In this document: positions 21,561 through 33,500 of the stretch, piece after piece
Layout: each line of letters opens with the position of its first letter
Position numbering within the stretch: position 1 is the first letter of the stretch
NCBI GenBank assembly: GCA_036245525.1
Contig: BTPG01000005.1
Location: 125,873,725-125,937,724, forward strand
DNA length: 64,000 bases
Direction: 5' to 3'
Origin: Semisulcospira habei
Lineage: Eukaryota; Mollusca; Gastropoda; Semisulcospiridae
The notes under the pieces: model-generated
The model's database searches: none
Seen by the model: only the letters and a program-made list of their open reading frames with translations
What the model was told of the DNA's origin: nothing
Made by a program: the position numbers and the translations under genes

Positions 21561-24500
21561 TCATCGAATCCGTGTGAAGAGATTCAACACTGACTTGGAC
21601 TCCTGTAACAAAATTTAAAAAAAAAAAAAACACATTAAGAACTTGCACTAGAAACAAATTTTTCAACTGCATGCTCTTTTACCCTACTCACTTCTGAAAA
21701 CAAATAAACCTCAATTGCACGAGGCATAAACCATCATGATTTCCCGCACATGTGGGGGCACATAAAGACCTGTACCTGTGGGCTCACAAAGACCTATTCA
21801 TCTTGCTGTCCTTATTCGGAAACCATATTCCTGACACGTGGGGTTCTTTGGCGTTGAATTTACAATGATTTCTGATACGCAACTTGAAGCTACTGAAAGT
21901 AACAGGATTAACAGAGAGATGTTATTAACTCATTCATGGTGAGCCGCATCTGGATACAAGGCATGAAGCCACATATCCCGATGTGGCTCGCCACAAGATT
22001 TAAAACATATCAGCTGTATGATGTGACCAAAACTTAATTCGCAAATAAGAAAAAAGAAGCAAACACATAAGTCTCAGCAAAAGGTGAACGTGAAAAAAGA
22101 AATTTAGTTACCTTTGTCGACCTGGTTTTGCTGAACACATTCCAGAAACGCAGGGTCTCATCCCCAGCTCCTGTTACTATGGCTTCTCCATCAGGGGACA
22201 TGGCCTAGAAAAAAAATGATTACTACTTTAACAAGCATTACTTTTATCATGCAAGGATGAATGCCTCTTGTTGACACCACTTTGATTCCATGTTCCTGGG
22301 ACCACTGGAGCTCTTTAGCGTTGGATTAACAAAAATTGTTGAACACAATCAGTCCCAACTGGCATTGAAGGGATTAAGAACAGAACCAGATTAGCCAAAC
22401 ACCATGCCAGGCACTAGGTTAACTCTTTCGAGACGTGCCACATCCAGATTCAGGGCATAAAGTCGCAAATCTGGATGCAGCACGTCTCAAAAGAGTTAAC
22501 CTGGTCCTACCTTCGAACAATCCAGCAGTATCACTATCATGGCAAATTCGTCCCCTATGTTGTGTCAAAAGGGTGACTGTGGAACCACAAAATGTTGCTG
22601 CATGGTTGCTGGCACTACAAAACGTTGCTGTGCAACATTTTGCAGTACAATTGTAGAAAATGAAAGAAAAGACAAAAACAGAAAATCACAGCCATCTATC
22701 TCTTTCTCTGTGGGTGGGTGGGTCCCCCATGCTCTACATGTTATAGTATATATACACAAAATTGCGAGCATTAATCATTAATTAAAATTAAACTGAAAAT
22801 ATTTTGCGACAAGCCCTATAATAATAATAATCATAATTACGGTATTTATAATGCGCTTATCTTATAATAATTATAACTCTAAGCGCGCACGCTTTAGACA
22901 ACGACTCACATACCATAAATAGTGAAATATATTACGACAGTCTGCTTAGGGTGGGGAGTGTGGTGGTATAGTGCTAGAACTGTTGAAAGAGGTGAGTTTT
23001 GAGGGCGGACTGGAAGGAGGAGAGAGAGCGTTTCTGACGGAGAGAGAGTGGGAGAGTGTTCCAGGTGGATGGACCGTATACTGAGAAGGAGTGGGGGCCG
23101 AAAGTACTGAGTTTGGTGCGGGAGATGTGGAGGCGGAGAGGGTCGGAGGTGGAGCGGAGGGAGCGGGGAGGAGTGTAGGGGTGAAATAAGTTTGAGAGAT
23201 AGGCGGGAGCGCAGTTGTTCAGGGATTTGTAGCAGAGAGACAGAATCTTGTATTGGACGCGTTGGGGGATGGGAAGCCAGTGAAGGAGTTTGAGCAGGGG
23301 CGTGATGTGGTCGGATTGTTTCTTTCTGAGGACGAGGCGGGCAGCATTGTTCTGGACGCGCTGTAGAGTGAAAGTGGTGGAGTGAGGGAGGCCGGAAAGG
23401 AGAGAGTTGCAGTAGTCGATGCGAGATAGGATGAGAGAGACTGCAAGTTTGGTGGCAGTTTGGGTGGTGAGGCATTTTCTAAACTGACTGATGTGGCGGA
23501 GGTGGAAGTAGCATGCCTGGGCTGTGGCGGAGACGAAGCTGGTCATGGAAAGAGAAATTGAGGATAACGTCGAGATTTTTGGCCGAGTCAGAGAGGGAGA
23601 TGGGGGTGCTGTCAAGTTGAAGGTGGAGGGAGGGAGGGAGCTGGGAAAGTTTCTGGCGAGTGCCTACCAGCATGGCTTCCGTTTTGTCATCATTCAGTTT
23701 AAGCTTGTTTGCTATACCATTGCATGCCCTTTAACACCCCCCACCCCTCAAACACCGGGGCAGCTAGACAGACTGGTCCCCATGTCAATGGATCCTCTAG
23801 GTAAGGGGGTGGAGGGTGTTGGTTTGGGATGTTGTCTAGATGAAAGGCCTGCTACACAAGTGCAACAAATGCAACATTTTGCTATGCTAACTCCGTGTTC
23901 GGTCTGTGTTGTGACTGCAAAACACTGCAATTGTTGCACTTTTGTAGCAGCTACAACATTTTGCGTGGTTCTGTACTGAACCGTGAAATGTTGCTGCAAC
24001 ATGTGCAAATTGTTCTGTTCCACAAGTGACAGTTGCAGATGCAATGTTACGTACCAAATACAAGACTCTGTAGGAGTGGCCAGTCAGCTTGGCAATCTGC
24101 ACCAGAGAAGGATACTTCCACAACAAGATCTGGTTCTGAGAGTAACCATGGGTGCTCACCTGAAAATGTCATGTACACCATTACACACCATTGACCAACT
24201 TTCAGTTAAAGATTGAACAGTTAGTTAGTTAGTTAGTTATTTGGGTTTAACGCCGAGCAGGCGACTAAGGCCATCTCACGGCGGGATGGGTAAAAATCTG
24301 GTCAGCCAGACTAAAAGCAAGGTCTTAAGACAAGATGTAAATATAGATTAAAAATCTCAGGCTAAAATGTCGCACATGTCTGGAAAAGAAACGTCTACAG
24401 ACTCTCAAAAAGGGCAAATAAAAAAATTCACATAGTCTATGAATGCTCAGATCTTGTTAAAAATATTGCATTCTCTCAAAAAATTGAAGATTTTGTCCGG

Positions 24501-27500
24501 GGGAACATCCCGGAACAAAACCTTCAAGGAGTCTGCTGTGAAGTGTTTATATCTGGTGTCAATTAGGTCAGCACAATACAGCAAAAAGTGTCGAACAGAA
24601 AACTGCTCATCACAGGCAAAACACCATGGACGCTCATCCTGTTTAAGTAAGTAAGAGTGCGTAACATATGTGTGCCCGATGTGGAGCCGAGCAAGGACAG
24701 TCTCCTCACGGCGGCTGCCGCAGCGGAAAGGTAGACTGTCAGACAACTTAGGAAGAGCTTCATGAAGCTTGTTCCCTTCCTCTTTGTCCCACTCGGACTG
24801 CCACTCGCGGGCTATGTACGCACTAATAACAGGTTTAAAATCACTATAGACAGTCTGTGTGTCAGGGACAGGGTCACTGCGGGCACTGTTGGCAGCAGAA
24901 TCTGCGATTCTGTTGCCTTCGATGCCCACATGGCCTGGGACCCAAATAAAAATGATGTCATAATATTCCTTCATCAAGTCCGCGTAGAGCTCTCTAATCT
25001 GCACCAGCAGTGGATGGTCTGTTCCCGCGCCCTGAAGGGCCTGCAGGGCAGAAAGAGAGTCAGACAGAATCAGGAAGTTCCTTTCCCGAGACTGATAGGC
25101 ATGCTTGAGTGCTAGCAGAATGGCTTGCAGTTCTGCACTAAATACAGAGGAATGGTCAGGGAGACGGAGCTTAAATGGGCGTCTAGGATGGCGAGAGGAC
25201 ACTGCAGCCGCAGCCACTCTTCCATCCTCAGACTTGGACCCATCCGTATAAAGACGACAATAGCCAGGAAAAATTGAAAGGAGTTCATTGAGGCTCTGTT
25301 GGTATATGGCTGGTGGAGTACAATCCTTCTTGTGGGCAGTCAAGTCCAGCAAGATGTCAGGAACTGGTAGTAGCCAGGGTGGAGTGACGTGTTGCAGAGA
25401 TTCCGAAACTTTGTCCAGGTCCACTCCGGCCGCCTGCAGATGAGGTCGGACACGGAAGGAAAGTGGACGGACAGCTCCCGGATGGGCATCGTAAATCTCT
25501 GCAAACGACGGGTTAAAAACACAATCATAGGCAGGATTTTCTGGATGGGCCTTCAGCTTCAGAACGTAGCTGAGCATGAGGCGGATGCGGCGGAGCCTGA
25601 GAGAAGGCTCCCCTGCCTCTGCATACAGACTAGGAACTGGAGATGTCCTGAAGGCTCCCAGACATATGCGCAGACCTTGATGGTGAATTGTGTTCAGACG
25701 CTGCAGAACAGACTTGGAAGCCGAGCCATATACCACAGAGCCGTAATCCAGTTTGGACCGAACAAGGGCCCGGTACAGTCGAAGTAAGACGATGCGGTCT
25801 GCACCCCAGTCAGTACGACCAACGACACGAAGAATGTCGAGGGCCTTCCGACAAGAGGTTCTAAGGTAGTTAACATGTTTGCAGAAGGCCAATCTTTTGT
25901 CAAAGATGACCCCCAAAAACTTAGCCTCTTCAGCCACCTTAATTGGCACTCCAGCAATGCTCAGGCTAGGTTCTGGAAAAAATTTCGTCTGGTTAGTAAA
26001 ATGCACACAGACTGTCTTGGAGGGCGAGAATCTGAATCCATTGAGAGACACCCACCCCTGGATGCGATCAACGCACAGCTGCAAGCGCCTCTCAAGGGAC
26101 GCAAGTCCTCGACCTCGTGCACACAAAGCAAAGTCGTCCACAAACAAAGAGCATTCAGAATCATCCTTGACGGCCTTTACAATGTTATTTATTTTAATGC
26201 TAAATAAAACAGGAGATAGAATACTGCCCTGCGGGACACCCATCTCCTGTTCAAAGGAGTCGGAGAGGGTGGAGCCCACACGGACATGGAACGACCTGTT
26301 GGACAAAAAATTGTGAATAAAAACGGGCAGATGCCCTTTAAAACCCATGTCCGACAAATCAGACATTATATCATGCTTCCAGGTAGTGTCATATGCCTTT
26401 TCAAGATCAAAGAAAATTGCATAGACATGCTGCTTGTTGACAAAGCATCTCGGATAAAAGACTCGAAGCGGACTAGATGGTCAGTTGTACTACGGAAGCG
26501 CCGGAAACCGCACTGGAGGTCTGTGATGAGACCCTGTGACTCAAGATGCCACACCAGTCGGGCGTTGACCAAGCTTTCCATAGTTTTACATAAACATGAT
26601 GTCAAAGCTATTGGCCGGTAGTTGCCCGGGTCGGAAGGATCCTTACCCGGCTTGGGAATTGGCACAACCACAGCCTGGCGCCAAGATGGCGGAAAATGAC
26701 CGGTTATCCAGATATGGTTAAAGGCCTTGAGAAGTACAAGGAGTGAATCCTCAGGCAGATGTGTTATGAGGTGATAATGGATGGTATCTAATCCAGCAGC
26801 AGAGTCAGTACATTTCTGCATGGCTTGCTGCAATTCTGAAAACGTAAAAGGGGCATTATAGTCTTCCAAGTTATCCGATATAAAATCACAAGCACAAGAT
26901 TCTCGCTTCTCCTTCTCTCTCTGGAAGAAAGGTGAATAATGCTCTGTTGAAGAATTATGGGCAATGGTGGAGGCAAGCAAATTGGCCACAGCCTTTTTAT
27001 CTGTGACCAAACTGGCACCATCTCTAAGATGGCCGACAGAAGCCGAGCCACCCCTGCCCCTAATTCTTCGAACAGCCTTCCAGACTTTTTGGGACGGAGT
27101 CCTAGAAGATAAAGATGAGACGAAGCGTCTCCAGGAAGCACGGCGTTCACGTTTAAAAATATAACGGGCTTTCGCCCGCTGTCTTTTAAAGGTTAAAATA
27201 TTTGCTTGCGACGGATTACGAAATGCACGTCGCTGAGCAGATTTGCGCATTGTTTGGGCCTTGCGGCACTCTTCATTGAACCATGGTACTCTCGGCTTCC
27301 GAGGGAGTGATGTGGAAGTTCTAGGGATGGTTTCACCTGCAACCTCCAACAAAATAGAAGTAAAACAAGAAACAGGTTCTTCAGCTGACATGACCACCTC
27401 CTCTGTAAGACGAGATTGACAGAGAGAGGCAAACAGAGACCAGTTAGCTTTCTTGAGATTCCAGCGCCCCACCGGCGAATCCTCCTCACAGCTGACCGAT

Positions 27501-30500
27501 GACAGGACTACTGGGAAGTGGTCACTACCACACAGGTCGTCGTGAACCTTCCAGTCAAAGTCCAGCATGAGAGAAGGATCACACACAGTGAGGTCTAGAA
27601 CAGAACTAGATCCGGAACCCGAGTTAGAGTATGTAGGTGAGCCATCGTTAAAGACACATAGGTTAAGTTGAGAAAAAACATCTTCTAACATCTGACCTCT
27701 GCCATCATAGTGGTCACTACCCCAAAGGTGAGCATGACCGTTAAAATCCCCCATGAGAATAAAGGGAGGGGGCAGTTGATCTACTAAGTGAAAAATATCA
27801 TTGCTACAGACCCGCAGTGATGGTGGCAGGTAAATACTGCATATGGTTATGGTCTTTTTTAAGGTAACCCGAGCAGCGACAGCCTGAAGACAGGTGTCGA
27901 TGCTAACGGGGCTACATAAAATTTGGCTACTAATGAGAAGAGCCGCTCCACCCGAGCGCCTCTCTGAATCAGAGCCTTTATGTATAACATTAAAACCATT
28001 AAAAGACACAGGGTCAGAAGTCTTCAGGTAAGTCTCCTGAAGAGATATGACTGAGGGGTTATAGAACTTGACTAAAAGACGTAATTCCTCAAAGTTAGCT
28101 CGAAAACCACGACAATTCCACTGAAGCAAAGAGTCCTGATTAAGTCTGATCTGGGGGTAAGGAGTTTTTCCCCCCTTTTTCCTTTACCTTGGAAGGAGTT
28201 GAAGAAACAGAGGGGGGCCGGCTCCCGGGCCTCCTCTGGTTCTTCGGAGAGGAAGGGGGTGGAGCTGCCGCAGCATCAGCAACAACAACTTCCACTCCCT
28301 CCATCCGCTCCTCCAGTGCAGCATATTTGTTTTGAAGGGGCACATCTGTGTTCCCCTTCTGGGCCCGTGCGCACAGCGGTCCCATAGATTTCTTAGACTT
28401 CTGGTCCTGGGCAGCGTTCCTGCCGCTAGAGTTAGCGGCCTTAGAAGGCTGACCAGAGCCAGAAGCCTTTGGAGTTGACTGACTAACAGGTTTGGGTGGG
28501 GGCTGAGGCTTAGGGGCAACAGAAGGCGGCACAACCGGACCGGCAGTGTCCGCCTTCTGCGTTCCCTGGCTCCTTGTCACCACTGGAGGAGGGTTACTCT
28601 CCAGGGGCGAGATGAGCCGAGGCTCCGCCCCCAACCAAGAAGTTGGGGTCTGACATGAAAAGTCTTTGGTGGGGCGCTTGCCTGCCACCGCTGCACTAAA
28701 AGTATACACTGAGGTGTTAGAGGTTGGGGCAGCCGCAGCTGCACCAGGGCCTTCAACCAGTTTTTTGGCATCCAGAAAGGACAGCCCCTTCTCCACACGC
28801 ACCTGCTGAATCTTGCACTCGGATATCCAACGAGGGCATTTCTTATCCGAAGCCATATGCGCCCCCTGGCAATTCACACACAGGGGGGTGGCTGTGCAGG
28901 ACTCAGCAGAGTGTCCGGGCCTAGTGCAACGGGCGCATGAAGCCTCTGCCTGACGGCATGTCTTCTGCCCATGGCCATACTTTTGGCACTTAAAGCACCG
29001 GAGGGGAAGAGGGACGTACTTTTTCACTCTCAGGGAGTAGTAACCTCCCCAGATGGTAGTAGGAGGGGTGGGGGTGCCAAACGTCAGGATGATGGTAGGG
29101 AGACGGATCTCCCCACCACCTCGCTTGGAAGCGAAGCGCCTGACGCAAGTCACCCCCTGAGACTTAAGGTTCCTTACAAGTTCATCTTCTGACAGTTCTG
29201 CCAAAGCTTGATCTTTGATTACGCCTCTTGACGAATTCATAGTTTTGTGGGGTGTGACTTCCACAGGAGTGTCTCCGATGGAAGAGAGCCCCAGTAGCCC
29301 GCTGGAGTGTGCCCGAGTACGGCACTCCACCAGCAAGTCACCAGACCTGAGGCGCTGGGCGTCAGGCCTGCCAACACGGCTCCTGAGGGTCTCCCCCACC
29401 AGAAAATGAATTTTTCATTAAAATGCATTTTTTTGAAAAATACTTACCGATGGTATGACATTGTGGAAAAGCCCTTAGCTAGCCTAATTTTAGCCAAAAT
29501 TTGGTTGTGTCCGTATAAGGGGGTGTTGGCAGGAGTGGAGCGCCATAGACCCGGTCATGGCCTGAATAGTCTCCCCTTATTCCCACCCGGTACGAGAATA
29601 CCCGTCATCCCTCAGTTTAGTTCCTTAGCGCACTTGAGGCAAGCGGGGTAGGTGGGAGGGTCCTTCGAGTCATACCATCGGTAAGTATTTTTCAAAAAAA
29701 TGCATTTTAATGAAAAATTCATTTGTTTTCTCAAAACACATTACCGATGGTATGACATTGTGGAATTCCGAAGAGGAGGTGGGTGCCGAAAAAACGCCCC
29801 TCCTGCCAACCGACCAACCCTCAGACCCGCTCTCCCGGAGCAAACTCCCGATAATTTTAGTTAAGATACCTGCGGCGCCTAGGGCGCCGGGAGGGAGTGT
29901 TGCTCTGTAGTGATGTCTCCCACCAGCGAGAGGTTCTGCCGCTGGGTGGAGAGATCCCTCAGGTAGAAGCGGGCGCAAGTGGACTCTGCTCGCCCTCTCA
30001 TAGCCGCCACAAAGTCCTTGACTGCACCGGTGCTGTCGAAGCGGGACTTGCGGTCAAGGCTCTGACCTCGTGCGCCTCGATGTTCAACATGTGGCTGCAA
30101 CAGGTCGAGGTCCTGGAAGGCCGGGCGGAACACTCCCCGGAACCAGGAGGAGCAGGTCTGGGCTGAGATGTCACGTCTACCTGGGGACAAAGGGAGAAAC
30201 AGGTGTGTGCGTCCTCTGCGCAAGCTTGGTCCGGCGCAGGCCCACACGTAAGGCTCTCACCAGTTCCTATTGTCTGGTCTACCGAGTGGAGTCTCGTAAG
30301 GGCGGAAAGTCATCAGCGGTAAGACAGCCAAGGCGACCACTACTTGGCCCCGAAGGCTGGTAACGTTAGCAGTTGCACGGCGCCTTCTGTCCGTACCTGA
30401 CAGCAACCCGTGTGTGACACCAGCGCGTACGTTCACTGGCCCTGGAAGAGGTGGCTAGGCCACATGTAAGGTTCTCACCGGGGCCTTAAGTCTGTTCTCC

Positions 30501-33500
30501 CGGGTGGAGTCCGTACACACGCAGGGCGAAACATCTGTCGCCGTCAGGGAGGCCGCCTCTTGTCCAGGAAGATGTTCAGGTAGCAGTAGCATGAAGCCGG
30601 TTGTCTGGCACTGCAAGCAATCTGGGTGTGTGGGCAGCGCGCGTAGTGTACTGACCCTGGAGGTAGAGTCAAGGACCGCCAGGAAGCACTTCTTCCTAGA
30701 TACATCCGTCAAGCGCGTCATGTGCCGGGTTCTAAGGACGGGGTTGAGACCACGTAAGCCCCCATGGTAGATCACTCTTGGCCCACGCGAAGCAGTGATG
30801 GGCATCCAGACCGAAGAGAGCCTCCGAAATGCAAGGTCTTACAGCCACCCGGGTCTAATGAGCGTAATCACCTTTGGTATCAGTTTCAGCCCACTTAATC
30901 AAATTTCAAACACAAACGACTTTGAATTTCCAAAAACTACAGTAGCTCGCTTGAGCTTGCCCTTAGCACCACGTGACTGTTCTGTGTTTATGTACAGTGT
31001 GTGAGTGAATGCGCGTGTTTCACGTGAGTGTGCTTGTTGGGTTCAGTTCGCGGCGGCGCTTTGAGCCGATTTTCAATTGGGATAAAGCGCCTATTTAATG
31101 CGCTTATTATTATATTATTATAGGTGTCGGCGATCATGGTTAGATAGTCCCGAACAGTGAAAGGAGACCGTCCCTGGGCGTTGAATAGCCCGAGGAAGCA
31201 TTCCGTCAGCTGGGGCTTCGCCAAGTCCGGAGGGAAAGAAGGCTGTCGTCAGTCCCGTCACCCAGCGCTCGTCGTCTTCCCTCGCAACTCGAACGGTTGA
31301 GGGTCTGCGGGTTGTCTCGGTAGCATCCATGGCCGCCCTAGGGAAGCCTCTGTGGTAGAGGGCTTGCTGCACAATCTCCAGGTGTGTCGGAAGAGTTCAG
31401 GGCCCGGTTGTTATGGCGGCTGTTCCAGTTGCTAGAGCCTCGTGCGAGTAGTGGAGAGCTGCAGAGGGGGGGCATGTGGTAACGAGCTGACCTCGACTGG
31501 TGAAGAGACAAGCGCCCCCAAGCCAGGAAAACGCCCACCTACCTCCGCAAACCTGCAACAAAGGGAATGTCGGACAACCACGCGTATAACGCAGCATTCA
31601 ATCTCGATGCGAGCAGTGAAGTTAAAAGATCTGGCCACAGCGACGCCTCCCCGCGCCGCCGGTCTCAAGCGCACTAGCATCTCCCAAAATTACACCCTCC
31701 TTCTCCAAGCAGAAGAGGTGTCAGGTTGAACGGCGATCCCCTAGCATGTCATGAGTCCTAAGCGAACTGAAGAAGGTAATGATAGTCGCTGCTAGTCTGC
31801 CCTGCTCCCGTCCTACTGGGAGTCCCACTCGAACAGGACGACCACGCACTCCATCCTCGACGGGATCCATGCGAAGAAACACGTAGTACCTGTCCTGTAG
31901 CGTAGGCAGCCTAGTCGACGGCGAAGAGGGCAGAATCCCAGCCTACCGCCCGGCTTGACAACTGGTTAGGACTTCGAACATCGAGTTGTCCCAAAGTCCT
32001 GGAGACGCACCGCTGCTCTCAAGTCTTTGTCTAGCATCTGGCAAGATGTCGAGGCACTTGTGTCGAGTCGATAGAACGAAGACCGTGCACCATATCCACC
32101 GACTAGTGTACGAGAAGAGTCGACCATACTGCCGCGGAACTGAGCTCCAACCACCTCTCGGGAACTAATTTTGCCAAGCTGTCGTCACGTCTAACTCCCG
32201 GTACGTGCGCCCCCGGCCGCAGGATCTCCAGTGCCGAGCGGGTAACTTCACAAGGAGCTATCGAGGGCAAGTCCATCTGCTCCAGTCAGGCGCCGCAGCA
32301 TGCCGGAACTCCAAGTCGTCTCCACCCAGGCAAACGAACGCTTCCGCTAGGTCCCGAAGCTGTCATCTTAGAAGAAGAAGACCGTAGTGCTTGGTCGCCG
32401 CTGACCACGGCTAGGCCAATGCGAAGTGGAGGGTAGCACCCCGCCGGAAGAAGGATACGCCGAGCCGAGAACTCGTCTCAGCAGGGGCTTAATCTGAACT
32501 GTGTGCGCTACCCCCGATGTAGACCGAAGTCGGCCCCTGCAGTGAGGTCGGTCGGACCAGTCCTCAACCCGCGCTGACCTCTATGAAGGTAGACTGCTAC
32601 TTGGTAGTCATCAATCGCACGCCTGGAGAAAGCTGCCACTGACGTTCCCGGGACTGTGTCGTCGGCGTCACAAAACGTCGCCTCCGTCCCTCGGATGTAA
32701 GCCACAAATCCGGTGCAGCAGAAGAACTGCGCCTCCGCAGAAGAGTGGTCCCTGCCAAAACTGTCCGACGGTCTGCGATGACCGCGTGCCTGTCCTGCAT
32801 CAATGTTCCTGGAAGACTGCTACATCCAGCGGTGTAAGCAGCGTGTATCGGCAGTGCCAGAGTCCTTGTTAGGCTCCTTGTCGGTCTGCCAGGGGGGCCA
32901 GGGAAGTTGTCCATCGCGCGGTGCCCTGCGTGGCCGACTCTTCAACGCGGTAGGCCGCGAGAAAGTGTGCAGGACGGTACCCCGAATCATCAGATCACAG
33001 GCTGTAGCCGCAGCGAAGCGGTGGCAGCGGAAGAGAAGTAGGATCACAAAGTTGAAGCCACCAGTGCCTCCCCCGGCGCCCTGAAGCGGAGACAGAAGCC
33101 GGCGACAAGAATCCGGCACCCGAACGGATGAGGAAGGGACTTGAAATGCTTGGACGCGATGAGGGGACCTGCTTCGTCTAAAGCCCGAGGAGGCTCCCTC
33201 CTCTATCTCCACGCAGAAGGCGGCGAATCCAAGATCTCTCGGAACCGCGAGCGTAGCGACGTGGAGTAGCTATCATCGCCCAGCCACGGCGAACGACGTC
33301 CTCTGGAATCAAGCGGAAAGTCGTCTGTCTCGCACGCAGGAGAAGGGATGTCTAACTGCTCCGAAGTCCGGGGGACCCCGGGCGGCGGCGATCCCACGAA
33401 GGTGGACCCAGCACTTGGAAGGGACAGCGTAGCCTCAGAGGGCCGGTCCCACGAACTCGAACGGCGACGAAGATACTTCGGAGCGCCTGTCTTCCCGATG

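Noticed and set aside
22575..24010. Possible element with 'gcaacattttgc' inverted motifs split by the CR1 fragment
   Set aside because: The two parts share short words only. No clear ends or duplications could be defined.
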